A model generated the notes under the pieces. That model was not told where the DNA came from, did not search any database, and saw only the letters and a program-made list of their open reading frames with translations. Shown in pieces: positions 1 through 8,279 of a DNA stretch of 64,000 bases (position 1 is the stretch's first letter; the number at the start of each line of letters is the position of its first letter). This DNA is from Mycobacterium sp. 050128 (GTDB lineage Bacteria > Actinomycetota > Actinomycetes > Mycobacteriales > Mycobacteriaceae): positions 1,736,001 to 1,800,000 of the forward strand of contig NZ_JAZGLW010000001.1 of NCBI RefSeq assembly GCF_036409155.1, in the 5' to 3' direction. Both the position numbers and the translations under genes were made by a program.

Positions 1-1699
1 TCCACAGCGGGTGCAAATCGGCCACCGCATACATCCAGGCGGTGCCGTCGGTGTTCGCGTTGGCGATCAGGGTGTCGTGGGCGCCGGGCAGTTTGGACAA
101 ATACTCCATCGCCATCAGGTCGCGCTGGTCGATCATCACCGAGTCGTATTTGTCGCCGAACAGCACCAGGTGTCGATAGAAGTAATGCCGCGCGCTGAAC
201 AGGGTCGTCAGTACCAGCAGGACCGCGGTGGTCGAGACCCAGAACGGTGCGGGCAACTCCTTGAACCGGCCGGTGATTCGTTTGACGACCGCGACCGCGA
301 GCGCAACCCCGCCGAACAGCGCGATGGCTGCCATCGGCATCACCAGCATCGTCACCACCGAGGTGAGGCGGCGCGGATCGTTGTAGAAGAACTGGCTGAA
401 CTCCTCGATCGCGGCGCCGACCGCGTTGTGAAACGGGGCCCCCGCGTAGACGGTCGCCACCGTCAGCACCAGCCAGACCGCCACCGGCCACCAGATCCGC
501 TTGTACAGCAGATACGCCATGCCGAGGTACATCAGCGCGACGAGGCCGTACTGGGTCGGGAAATCGTTGAGGTGGCGGGTGTGCAGTAGCAGCGCATCGA
601 TGACGCCCTGCTTGGCGCTCTTGAAGCTGGGGAAGGCATGCCCGGCGATGATGTCGGCCTGTTTGAGCACCCCGATGAACTGCGGCGCCAGGATCACCCC
701 CGTCGGCACCGCCACCGCGGCCAGGATTGCGGCGTCGGCGACCCGCCCGCGCACCGGATGCCACAACACGTCCAGCAGCCACCAGCCCAACAGGAACAGG
801 ATGACGATGAATCCGCCGGTCAGGTGCACCGACAGCACGCCGACCAACGCCAGCACGGCCATCGGGATGCGGTCGCGATGCCGCAGCGTGGAGGTGATCA
901 ACAGGAATGTCGGGATCGCGACGCCGTAGGCGGCCAGGTTGGGCATCGCGGCGACGCCGAACTCAACGTAGGGCACCGAGGTGAACGACGCCGACAGCGC
1001 GGCCGCGGTGGCCGAGATCGCGGCGGCGCGGCCCGGCGTCATCACCGGGCGCAGCAGATGCCAGGTCAGCATCGCCGCGCTGGTCGGAAACAGCCAGATC
1101 GAGGCCGCGACCGAGTTCAGGGTGTAGCCGGTGGTCGGGGCCGCTCCGGTGAGCTGGCAGAACACCGCGGTCAGGGCGTGGAACACCGACGGGTAGTACA
1201 GCGTCTGGTGGGTCTCGACGTTGCGCAGCTCGCCCATGTGGGTGGACGACGCCTGGCCGGTGTCGAGGATGTAGCGCACTTCGTTGGCATGCCACACCGC
1301 ATCCCAGGTGCTGGGGACGGCCTGCCAGTGAGCGGCCAGCCCGCGGTAGGCCGCCCACATGATCAGCAGCGTGCCCAGCGCCACCCCGGCCCCAACCGCC
1401 AGCGCCGGCCAGCCGGCGATGCCCCGCGCCTCGGCGTCGGTGTCGCGGTAGCGGGCCAGTAGCAATTGCAAACCCGTCGCCACCACACACACGACAGCCA
1501 GCGCCGCGAGCGCAGTCCAACCGTTCCACGGGATTCCGAGCGCACCGTAGGGAATGATCGCCAGCGCGACGACACCGTAGGTCAGCGCCGGGCCGACTGC
1601 GACCGCGATTGGCCAGGTTAGCTGGGCGATACGCGCAACGATTGTCCCCGGGGCGATCAGCAAAAACAGTGCGATCAGCGTTCCGATCCAGAGCCCCAC
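1..1699 (-). CDS. Polytopic membrane glycosyltransferase-like protein, Rv3779 homologue (3' end outside window)
   Basis: The minus strand is open from here to the window edge, so the C-terminus is missing. The N-terminus reads VGLWIGTLIALFLLIAPG and continues with many hydrophobic segments alternating with short loops, including STWDAVWHANEVRYILDTGQ and DIIAGHAFPSFKSAKQG. This matches my recollection of M. tuberculosis Rv3779, a roughly 666-residue GT-C-like membrane protein linked to polyprenyl-phosphate-mannose and envelope glycolipid metabolism. I chose the GTG at 1699 because the H37Rv protein begins MGLWFGTL. An in-frame GTG at 1780 is possible and is preceded by an in-frame TAG, so the gene cannot start further upstream. 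It is divergent from the Rv3778c-like gene, the H37Rv arrangement. The substrate is inferred only from the homologue. Confidence 0.85.
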   Translation of the reverse strand, partial: MGLWIGTLIALFLLIAPGTIVARIAQLTWPIAVAVGPALTYGVVALAIIPYGALGIPWNGWTALAALAVVCVVATGLQLLLARYRDTDAEARGIAGWPALAVGAGVALGTLLIMWAAYRGLAAHWQAVPSTWDAVWHANEVRYILDTGQASSTHMGELRNVETHQTLYYPSVFHALTAVFCQLTGAAPTTGYTLNSVAASIWLFPTSAAMLTWHLLRPVMTPGRAAAISATAAALSASFTSVPYVEFGVAAMPNLAAYGVAIPTFLLITSTLRHRDRIPMAVLALVGVLSVHLTGGFIVILFLLGWWLLDVLWHPVRGRVADAAILAAVAVPTGVILAPQFIGVLKQADIIAGHAFPSFKSAKQGVIDALLLHTRHLNDFPTQYGLVALMYLGMAYLLYKRIWWPVAVWLVLTVATVYAGAPFHNAVGAAIEEFSQFFYNDPRRLTSVVTMLVMPMAAIALFGGVALAVAVVKRITGRFKELPAPFWVSTTAVLLVLTTLFSARHYFYRHLVLFGDKYDSVMIDQRDLMAMEYLSKLPGAHDTLIANANTDGTAWMYAVADLHPLW

Positions 1700-1816
1700 T
1701 GGACTAGTATGGCTGGCCGGGTGACCTGGCTCGGGCAGCCACCGGCTGGCTCTGACGTCTGTGGCACCCGCTATCGTCACGATTTCGCTCTAGTGCGCAA
1801 GCTCTAAGGTGGCTGC

Positions 1817-3013
1817 ATGGCTTACGACGTCGCCCGGGTGCGCGGACTGCATCCGTCACTGGGTGACGGATGGGTGCACTTCGACGCGCCGACCGGGATG
1901 CTGATCCCTGATTCCGTTGCGACCACCGTCTCCACCGCCTTCCGCCGCTCCAGTGCCACCACGGTGGGAGCGCACCCGTCGGCGCAGCGCAGCGCCGCGG
2001 TCCTGGAAGCGGCGCGCGCGGCCGTGGCCGATCTGTTCAATGCCGACCCGGCGGGCATCGTGCTGGGCGCCGATCGGGCGATCCTGCTGTCCTCGCTGGC
2101 CGAGGCGTCATCCTCGCGGGCCGGTCTGGGCTACGAGGTGGTCGTCAGCCGCCTGGACGACGAGGCCAACATCGCCCCATGGCTGCGGGCTGCGCACCGC
2201 TACGGCGCCAAGGTGAAGTGGGCCGAGGTCGACATCGAGACCGGCGAGCTGCCGACGTGGCAGTGGGAGAGTCTGATTGGGAAGTCGACGCGACTGGTCG
2301 CGGTCACCTCCGCATCGGGAACGCTGGGCACGGTCACCGATCTGCGGGCGATGACCAAGCTGGTGCACGACGTCGGCGGGCTGGTGATCGTCGACCACTC
2401 CGCGGCCGCGCCCTACCGACTGCTCGACGTCAAAGAGACCGACGTCGATGTGGTGGCGGTCAACGCGACGGCCTGGGGCGGCCCGCCGGTCGGCGCGATC
2501 GTGTTCCGGGATCCGGCGATGATCAACTCGTTCAGTTCGGTCTCCACCGATCCCAACGCCACCGGCCCGGCGCGCCTCGAGGTGGGCGCGCATCAGTTCG
2601 GACTGTTAGCCGGGGTGGTCGCCAGCATCGAATACCTTGCGGCATTGGACGAGTCGGCCCGCGGCAGCCGGCGTGAGCGGCTGTCGGTGTCGATGCAATC
2701 CGCCACCTCGTATCTCAACCGGATCTTCGACTACCTGATGGTCTCGTTGCGGTCGTTGCCGTTGATGATGTTGATCGGTCGCCCGGAGGTGCGGATCCCG
2801 CTCGTCAGCTTCGCGTTGCAGGGCGTGCCCGCCGAGCGGGTCGTACAGCGGTTGGCGGACAACGGAATTCTGGCCGTCTCCAACGAGAGCTCGCGCGTGC
2901 TGGATGCCTTGGGCGCCAACGAGGTTGGCGGCGCGGTGACGGTCGGGCTGGCGCACTACTCGACGATGGCCGAGGTCGATCAACTGGTCCGCGCGCTCGC
3001 GTCGCTGGGTTAG
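1817..3013 (+). CDS. Class V aminotransferase / cysteine desulfurase-like protein (Rv3778c type), apparently lacking the PLP lysine
   Basis: This 398-residue protein has the fold-type I PLP pattern. A cofactor-ring aspartate lies in IVDHSAAAP, and the following strand reads [19 protein letters not shown] where NifS/SufS enzymes carry SxHK and then GPxG. No lysine occurs at that position, and none follows to the C-terminus; the last is in DVKETD. The protein may therefore bind PLP non-covalently, act on a preformed aldimine, or be a pseudoenzyme. Rv3778c as I recall it reads NAHAWGGPP here, so the loss is not a local mutation. It is divergent from the Rv3779-like gene and convergent with the quinone oxidoreductase, as in H37Rv. 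The function is unknown; a sulfur-transfer role is only a family label. Confidence 0.9.
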   Translation: MAYDVARVRGLHPSLGDGWVHFDAPTGMLIPDSVATTVSTAFRRSSATTVGAHPSAQRSAAVLEAARAAVADLFNADPAGIVLGADRAILLSSLAEASSSRAGLGYEVVVSRLDDEANIAPWLRAAHRYGAKVKWAEVDIETGELPTWQWESLIGKSTRLVAVTSASGTLGTVTDLRAMTKLVHDVGGLVIVDHSAAAPYRLLDVKETDVDVVAVNATAWGGPPVGAIVFRDPAMINSFSSVSTDPNATGPARLEVGAHQFGLLAGVVASIEYLAALDESARGSRRERLSVSMQSATSYLNRIFDYLMVSLRSLPLMMLIGRPEVRIPLVSFALQGVPAERVVQRLADNGILAVSNESSRVLDALGANEVGGAVTVGLAHYSTMAEVDQLVRALASLG

Positions 3014-3053
3014 ATCGCCGTCGCGATCGCCGCGGTCGCACCTACTCTGTGTT

Positions 3054-3127
3054 TGAGTGCGCGCTCACGGCGAGAATTCGGCAAAGATCCCGCCCTCAGC
3101 GCTCACTCGAAAACCTGAGCGCGCACT
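3054..3127. repeat. Intergenic nested palindromic repeat, copy A
   Basis: The arms GAGTGCGCGCTCA (3054-3066) and TGAGCGCGCACTC (3115-3127) form a perfect 13-bp inverted repeat. They enclose a core with GGCGAGAATTCGG and CCCGCCCTCAGCGCTCACTCG. The element sits between two convergent genes and shares its core with copies at 13069 and 30550. It may act as a bidirectional terminator or be a mobile palindromic unit. Confidence 0.7.
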
Positions 3128-3140
3128 CGATGTGCGAAAG

Positions 3141-4109
3141 CTATACGGTCAGCACGATCTTCCCGTGCACCTCGCCCGAGACCAGCTTCTGGTGGGCATC
3201 GCCGGCCTGCTGAATCGGCATGCGGGCGCCGATGATCGGCCGTACCCGGCCGTCGGCGATCATCGGCCACACCGACTCCGTCACGGCTGCGACGATCTCG
3301 CCCTTGCTGTTCGGGCCGGTCACCGGCCGGCCCCGCAGCGTCGTGCCGATCACGCGTAACCGCTTGGGCAGCAGCTTGCCGATGTTGAGCTCGGCCTTGA
3401 GACCACCCTGCATGCCGATGATCACCAGCTGCCCGTCGGTGGCCAGCGCATCGAGATTGCGGTCCAGGTAGGAGGCACCCATGATATCGAAGATCACATC
3501 GGCGCCGCCGCAATCCTGCAGCCGCGCGACGAAGTCCTCGTCGCGGTAGTTGATGGTGATCTCGGCGCCCAGGTCGCGGCAGGTCTGCAGCTTCTCCTCG
3601 GAACCAGCGGTGACCGCCACCCGGGCGCCCAACGCCCGCGCGATCTGAATCGCGTGGGTTCCGATGCCGCTGGCCCCGCCGTGCATCAGCAGCAGCTGGC
3701 CCTCGTGCAAGTGCGCGGTGAGCACCAGATTCGACCACACCGTGCAGGCCACCTCGGGCAGCCCCGCTGCATCCTCCAGCGAGACGCCGCCCGGAATCGG
3801 CAACACCTGAGGCGCGGGAACCGCGACGTATTCCGCGTAGCCGCCGCCCGCCAACAGCGCGCAAACCTCTTGTCCGACGGACCATTCCGTGACGCCCGAC
3901 CCCACTGAGGCGACAACGCCGGATACCTCCATGCCGATGATGTCGCTGGCACCAGGCGGCGGCGGATACTTGCCGGCGGCCTGCAGCACGTCGGCGCGGT
4001 TGACGCCGGCCGCGGCGACCTTGATCAGCACCTCGCCGGGTCCGGCGGAGACATCGGGGACCTCTTGCCAGACGAGTTGGTCGGAAGATTCGGCGACGAT
4101 GGCGCGCAT
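3141..4109 (-). CDS. NAD(P)H:quinone oxidoreductase, zinc-independent MDR family (Rv3777 type)
   Basis: This is a 322-residue medium-chain dehydrogenase/reductase of the quinone oxidoreductase/PIG3 type. The N-terminal GroES-like domain includes GVNRADVLQAAGKYPPPPG, typical of PIG3-like enzymes. The Rossmann domain shows GGASGIGTHAIQIARALGA, and the C-terminus (SGEVHGKIVLTV) is typical of the family. The structural-zinc cysteine cluster is absent. I start at ATG 4109 (MRAIVAESSDQL); longer readings would run through the adjacent tRNA-Ser gene. It probably reduces quinones or enones with NADPH in the cytosol. Its place next to the Rv3778c-like gene matches H37Rv. Confidence 0.9.
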   Translation of the reverse strand: MRAIVAESSDQLVWQEVPDVSAGPGEVLIKVAAAGVNRADVLQAAGKYPPPPGASDIIGMEVSGVVASVGSGVTEWSVGQEVCALLAGGGYAEYVAVPAPQVLPIPGGVSLEDAAGLPEVACTVWSNLVLTAHLHEGQLLLMHGGASGIGTHAIQIARALGARVAVTAGSEEKLQTCRDLGAEITINYRDEDFVARLQDCGGADVIFDIMGASYLDRNLDALATDGQLVIIGMQGGLKAELNIGKLLPKRLRVIGTTLRGRPVTGPNSKGEIVAAVTESVWPMIADGRVRPIIGARMPIQQAGDAHQKLVSGEVHGKIVLTV

Positions 4110-4145
4110 GCGGGCCACGGTACTAGCCCCGTTACCCTTGTCAGC

Positions 4146-4232
4146 GGTGGCGTGGCAGAGCGGCCTAATGCACTCGCCTTGAAAGCGAGAGACGGCTAAA
4201 ACCGTCCGGGGGTTCAAATCCCTCCGCCACCG
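4146..4232 (+). tRNA. tRNA-Ser (UGA anticodon)
   Basis: This is a class II tRNA with a long variable arm. The acceptor arms GGTGGCG and CGCCACC pair perfectly. The anticodon loop CTTGAAA gives anticodon TGA, and the T-arm contains GGTTCAAATCC. No CCA is encoded. The body closely resembles the tRNA-Ser(CGA) at 39205. Confidence 0.95.
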
Positions 4233-4238
4233 CGGTGT

Positions 4239-5288
4239 TCAGCGGCGCGGCTGATCGGGCGTCGGCGCGCAGCGAAGAATCGCGCCGATGCCGTCGGCCG
4301 GGGAGATTCGCTCGTCGGTGCGCACCACCGACGCGCCCCCCGAAATCGCCAACAGCGGCAGTGCCTCGTCGGCCCGCACCGTCTTGGCCGTCGCGGCGCT
4401 TTGCTGCGGCAGTCCGGCGGCGGTGGCAGCGACTGTTGTCATGCGTTCGTCGGCGACCACCAGGGCGTCGTAGATGTTGCCGATGATCAGGGTGTCGACC
4501 GTGCCCTGGCCCAGGGCAGTGCAGACCGCACCGAGTCCCTCGATCGCCAGCCCGGATTGCCGGCCCAGTTCGGCGGTGAAGCGCGCCGCGGCGGTGTCCA
4601 TGGTGCCCTGCCGTTGCCACAGCAGCGTGGTGTCGATGGCGCGTTGAATCTCCTCGAAGTCATAGCCACCGCGCCGGTCCGCGACCGGCAGCGACGTCAT
4701 CCGCTTGCGGATCGGGTCCGGCAGCGCCGCCAGCAGATTCGAACGCGATTCCGGATCGCCAACCAGGAACAGCTCGCCGAACGACGTGTCGTGCACGAGT
4801 TCGCCGATTCGGTTCGCGACGGTGCGCAGTCGCTGCCCCGGCTGCGCATCGGCCTCGACGGATTCGGATAACCGGACGGCATCGACGTGGCGGGTGATGA
4901 ACGCCCCGGTTCGGTCGGCCACCACCAGCAAGTAATCCGAATTCGCGACCCCGAATTCGAGAATGGGGACGATATACGGCAATTCGGAAACTCGGACGAT
5001 TGGCACGACGGTTGGCCGCAGCAGGTGTTCGTTGAGGACCACCCCACTGGTCGTGGCCACCACTGCGCGCCCGCCGCGGCCGATCGGCAAACGCAGTCCC
5101 ATCACGGCGTGTTCGATTGCAACGGTGATCGATTCGTCCGCGCCTTGCCGCTCAAGCTCTTTACCCAGCGCGAGCCATGTCAGCTCAAGCGCAGGGCTGG
5201 GGTCGCCGTCGTCATCGGAATCTTCGAAGTAGACCGACGCGAATGGCCCGGGCACACCGAGCAGCTCGCGAAAGCGGTCCGAATCCAT
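4239..5288 (-). CDS. baeRF2-family protein (Rv2629-like; related to hibernation factor Balon)
   Basis: This 349-residue protein has the landmarks of mycobacterial Rv2629: GPFASVYFEDS near residue 15, a VVLNEHLL-type strand, a LPYIVPILEFG strand, a central VRTDER/SPADGIGA C-terminal block and ARF/QSGLA helices. Bacterial archaeo-eukaryotic release-factor family 2 proteins share the eRF1/Pelota fold. The psychrophile homologue Balon and a mycobacterial relative bind the ribosomal A site during hibernation (established for those proteins). Whether this paralogue binds ribosomes is inference. It starts at ATG 5288 and lies head to tail with a small conserved gene upstream of which is lipE. H37Rv carries an unrelated gene (Rv3776) in this slot, so it looks like an accessory insertion. 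Confidence 0.8.
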   Translation of the reverse strand: MDSDRFRELLGVPGPFASVYFEDSDDDGDPSPALELTWLALGKELERQGADESITVAIEHAVMGLRLPIGRGGRAVVATTSGVVLNEHLLRPTVVPIVRVSELPYIVPILEFGVANSDYLLVVADRTGAFITRHVDAVRLSESVEADAQPGQRLRTVANRIGELVHDTSFGELFLVGDPESRSNLLAALPDPIRKRMTSLPVADRRGGYDFEEIQRAIDTTLLWQRQGTMDTAAARFTAELGRQSGLAIEGLGAVCTALGQGTVDTLIIGNIYDALVVADERMTTVAATAAGLPQQSAATAKTVRADEALPLLAISGGASVVRTDERISPADGIGAILRCAPTPDQPRR

Positions 5289-5358
5289 GCATCATTGTTG
5301 CTCGAATGACTTGGCCGTAAAGGCCGTTTTGTCGGCAGGCGGACCTGCGAGACACGGT

Positions 5359-5547
5359 CTAGCTGCCGCCACCCTCGGTGTCGTCGAAGAACGACCAGTC
5401 GCCGTCATGCTCGACTTCCATCCGCCAGCCGAGTTCGCTGTTGTCGGCCTTGCTGTCGACGAACCAGGCGTGCGCGTCCTCGGCGCTGGCGATGTCCTTG
5501 GTCGCGACGATGTCGCCGTGCGGGTTGATCACTCGATAATTGGCCAT
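5359..5547 (-). CDS. Small conserved mycobacterial protein, 62 aa
   Basis: The protein begins MANYRVINPHGDIVATKDI and is acidic and soluble, with several Trp and aromatic residues (HAWFVDS, GWRMEVEHDGDWSFFDD). The composition and start context fit a real small gene, and the opposite-strand reading is low-complexity. No catalytic motif is visible and no function is proposed. It lies between the baeRF2-like gene and lipE, all on the minus strand. Confidence 0.7.
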   Translation of the reverse strand: MANYRVINPHGDIVATKDIASAEDAHAWFVDSKADNSELGWRMEVEHDGDWSFFDDTEGGGS

Positions 5548-5575
5548 CGCCGCAGTGTTCCCACTGTCTGCGCGC

Positions 5576-6811
5576 TCAATCGGTCGGGATTTGTGCCGCG
5601 ATGGTGTTCATCAGCGTGGCGTAGCGACGTAGTTCCGGGTCGCGGCCGGGTTTACCGCTACTGATCAGACCGGCGGCCAAGTTGCGCTCCGGGTCGGCCC
5701 AGATCGCTATGTTGCTCAAGCCCAGACTGCCGAACGCTTCGGGTGCGTTGCGGCCGAACGGGCCCCATCGGTTGGTCCCGAGGATGAAGCCGGTACCCCA
5801 GCGAGCCGGCATCAGCCCCACGGCGAAATCCGGCCGCAACCGCCGGGATTCGGTGACCGCGCCTCGCATTGTCTCCGCTTGGAGGACCCGCACACCATCG
5901 AGTTCGCCGTAGCGACGCCAGATCTCGGCGAACCGTGACATCTCGTTGGCGGTCGAGACGGTATTGGACGAGGGGATCACCGTGGTCAAGAAGAACGGCT
6001 CGTTCGTCACCGGGATCATCTCGTGCACGGTGCCGCCGATGGCCTTTCGGAATATCTGCGCGATGACCGGAGGTAAAGGCCGACCGGTGGCATGGCTCGG
6101 AGCGACCAGATCGAGGTCTTGCTTGGCGACACCGAAGTTGGTCCACCGAAACCCAAGCGGGTCAAGGATTTCGGCGGCCAGGATTTCGCGAATGTCCTTG
6201 CCGGCGGCGGTGTAGACGATCTCGCGGATCAGGGGGCCCCAGGTCAGCGCGTGGTACATGTGGATCAACCCCGGCCGGTACAGCGGGCGCAGATTGCTCA
6301 GCATTTCCTGCACGTACTCGTGATCGTCGGTCCGTTTGAGGTCCGGCAGCGGCCCGGTCGGAAACGGGAGGCCGGCGCTGTGGGTCATCACGTGCCGGAT
6401 CGTGATGCGGTCCTTGCCGTGGCTGGTGAAAGTGGGCATGTACTCGCAGACCCGGTCGTCAAGGGAGAAGACGCCCCGCTCGACCAGCTGGTGCACCACC
6501 GTCGCGGCGATGGCCTTGGCCGCCGAGTACACGCAGAACGGTGTGTCCGTAGTGACGGGGACCTTCTCGGCATCGGGGGAGTCGGTAGGCGCATTGCCCC
6601 AGCCGTGCCCGATGGCGCGGTTGAGCACCACGCGACCCCGGTGCCGGATGCACAACTGGATCGCCGGGTGCATGCCCGCCTGATACCAGTGGCGGGCGGC
6701 CTGCCAGATTCGTTCGACGGCGGCGCTGTCGACCTCGGAGTAGTCCTCGTCGCCGACCGCGGTGACCGCGTCCAGGTCGGCCGGGACGCGGATCTTGCCG
6801 TCTGCAGTCAT
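5576..6811 (-). CDS. lipE: LipE-type serine hydrolase/esterase of the beta-lactamase fold (Rv3775)
   Basis: This is a 411-residue class C beta-lactamase-like esterase. The nucleophile motif SxxK is at S96-A-A-K99 (VYSAAKAI), and a Tyr box follows in IHMYHALTWG. The long C-terminal part carries WGTGFILGTNRWGPFG and SLGLSNIAIWADP. There is no obvious signal peptide, so it is probably cytosolic or peripheral. I start at ATG 6811 (MTADGKIRVPADL) because a G-rich ribosome-binding stretch precedes it; a longer Arg-rich reading overlaps echA21. The order echA21-lipE is the H37Rv order. The family cleaves short-chain esters; the natural substrate is unknown. Confidence 0.9.
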   Translation of the reverse strand: MTADGKIRVPADLDAVTAVGDEDYSEVDSAAVERIWQAARHWYQAGMHPAIQLCIRHRGRVVLNRAIGHGWGNAPTDSPDAEKVPVTTDTPFCVYSAAKAIAATVVHQLVERGVFSLDDRVCEYMPTFTSHGKDRITIRHVMTHSAGLPFPTGPLPDLKRTDDHEYVQEMLSNLRPLYRPGLIHMYHALTWGPLIREIVYTAAGKDIREILAAEILDPLGFRWTNFGVAKQDLDLVAPSHATGRPLPPVIAQIFRKAIGGTVHEMIPVTNEPFFLTTVIPSSNTVSTANEMSRFAEIWRRYGELDGVRVLQAETMRGAVTESRRLRPDFAVGLMPARWGTGFILGTNRWGPFGRNAPEAFGSLGLSNIAIWADPERNLAAGLISSGKPGRDPELRRYATLMNTIAAQIPTD

Positions 6812-6845
6812 CGTTGCCACCCCCGCGAGGGTACGTGGCGCCCGG

Positions 6846-7670
6846 CTACTCCCCGGTGAACTGCGGCGGACGCTTGGCGAACGTCGCCTGGATGCCCTCG
6901 GTGAGGTCCTTGGACGGCAGGAACGCCGAATTCCAGGCCGCGACATAGCGCAGGCTTTCCGACACCGCCGCGATGCGCTGCTGGTCGAGCACGTCCTTGA
7001 CGCCGTAGACCGCCAGCGGCGGGTTGGCGGCGATTTCGGCCGCAGTGGCGTGGGCGGCGGCCAGCGAGGCCTCGGCGTCGGCGTAGACGTCGTTGACGAG
7101 GCCGATCTTCTCGGCGCGGGCCGCGTCGACGTCCTTGCCGGTGAGCGCCAGCTCGCGCAGATGGCCGTCGTTGAGGATCAGCGGCAGCCGGGCCAGGCTG
7201 CCGACGTCGGCGACGATCGCGAGTTTGACCTCGCGCACCGAGAATTTGGCGTCGGCGCTGGCATAGCGGATGTCCACCGCCGAGATCAGGTCGACGCCGC
7301 CGCCGATGCACCAGCCGTGCACCGAGGCGATGGTCGGGGTGCGGCAGTCGGCGATCGCGGTGATCGCACCCTGCATGCGCCGCAGCTCGGTGTGGAAATC
7401 CGTGCGGGGGCGGGCCAACGCCCCGTCGGCCAGCAACGGCGCGAACGTGCCGCCCATCGCGGGCAGGTCCAGGCCGTAGCTGAAGTTCTTGCCCGATCCG
7501 GTGATGACGATGGCCCGCACGTCCCGGTCGGCGTCCAGGGTGCCGAACACATCCGGCATCTCGGCCCAGAAGGCGGGCCCCATCGCGTTACCCTTTCCGG
7601 GCCCGATCAGCGTCACCTGCGCGACGTGATCTTTGACCTCGACGGTGACGGATTCGTATGTATCGGCCAT
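6846..7670 (-). CDS. echA21: Enoyl-CoA hydratase/isomerase family protein EchA21 (Rv3774)
   Basis: This 274-residue crotonase-fold protein has the CoA-binding strand in AIVITGSGKNFSYGLDLPAM (first oxyanion-hole segment) and the second oxyanion block in ASVHGWCIGGGVDLISAVDIRYAS. A D rather than E occurs at GGGVDLISA. The C-terminal helix ends in FLPSKDLTEGIQATFAKRPPQFTGE, as in dienoyl-CoA isomerase-like members. ATG 7670 (MADTYESVTVEVKDHV) is preferred over a start 20 codons upstream that would overlap the divergent gene. It is upstream of lipE with a 34-bp gap, so the two are likely co-transcribed. It is probably involved in beta-oxidation of an unidentified acyl-CoA. Confidence 0.9.
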   Translation of the reverse strand: MADTYESVTVEVKDHVAQVTLIGPGKGNAMGPAFWAEMPDVFGTLDADRDVRAIVITGSGKNFSYGLDLPAMGGTFAPLLADGALARPRTDFHTELRRMQGAITAIADCRTPTIASVHGWCIGGGVDLISAVDIRYASADAKFSVREVKLAIVADVGSLARLPLILNDGHLRELALTGKDVDAARAEKIGLVNDVYADAEASLAAAHATAAEIAANPPLAVYGVKDVLDQQRIAAVSESLRYVAAWNSAFLPSKDLTEGIQATFAKRPPQFTGE

Positions 7671-7693
7671 ATCGAGACCGTAGCGTGGCGAAT

Positions 7694-8278
7694 ATGCCTC
7701 GTGATTTGCGACCCGGGCCAGATTCTCCACCGGCCGACGAGCTGCGCAGCGCCGAAGACACCCTCGGGGTGCTGCAGCAGGTCCTGCACACCTTCGCCGG
7801 CGACGACATGTCCCGGCAGACCGGCTGCTCGGAATACGACGTGACCCAGTTGACCGAGCACCTGCTGAAATCGATCACCGGCATCGGCGGCATGGCCGGT
7901 GCCCGGTTCCCGGAGCGCGATCCGGGCGACTCGGTGGAACGCCAGATCATCCTCGCGGCCCGCCCGGCATTGGACGCCTGGCACCACCGCGGCCTGGACG
8001 GCACCGTGCCATTCGGCAAGACCGAGATGCCGGCCAAGTCGGCGTGCGGCATCTTCTCGATCGAATTCCTAGTCCACGCTTGGGATTACGCCGTCGCGGT
8101 GGGCCGCGACGTCGACGCCCCGGAGCCGCTGGCCGAGTACGTGCTGGACCTGGCGCACAAGACGATCAGGCCGGAATTCCGTGGCGCCGCCGGGTTCGAC
8201 GATCCGGTCGACGTGCCCGCGGACGCCAGCGCCTTGGATCAGCTCGTGGCGTTCACCGGACGCGACCCGGCCAGATAA
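7694..8278 (+). CDS. TIGR03086-type metal-binding protein, DinB/MDMPI fold (Rv3773c)
   Basis: This 194-residue protein matches the actinobacterial maleylpyruvate isomerase-like family. An N-terminal helix carries the first ligand region (CSEYDVTQLTEHLLKSI). The conserved late block IEFLVHAWDYAVAVGRD contains the HxxD pattern typical of DinB-like metal centres. Start ATG 7694 (MPRDLRPGPDS) matches the recalled H37Rv start. It is divergent from echA21 with a 23-bp gap. Mycothiol-dependent enzymes belong to this fold, but the specific reaction here is unknown. Confidence 0.85.
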   Translation: MPRDLRPGPDSPPADELRSAEDTLGVLQQVLHTFAGDDMSRQTGCSEYDVTQLTEHLLKSITGIGGMAGARFPERDPGDSVERQIILAARPALDAWHHRGLDGTVPFGKTEMPAKSACGIFSIEFLVHAWDYAVAVGRDVDAPEPLAEYVLDLAHKTIRPEFRGAAGFDDPVDVPADASALDQLVAFTGRDPAR

Positions 8279-8279
8279 T

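Noticed and set aside
638..1462. 274-codon plus-strand frame within the Rv3779-like gene
   Set aside because: The opposite strand encodes a continuous membrane protein with matching hydrophobic segments; this frame is His/Gln/Arg low-complexity.
4165..4217. N-terminal extension of the quinone oxidoreductase through tRNA-Ser
   Set aside because: The tRNA is unmistakable, and the internal ATG at 4109 matches the family start.
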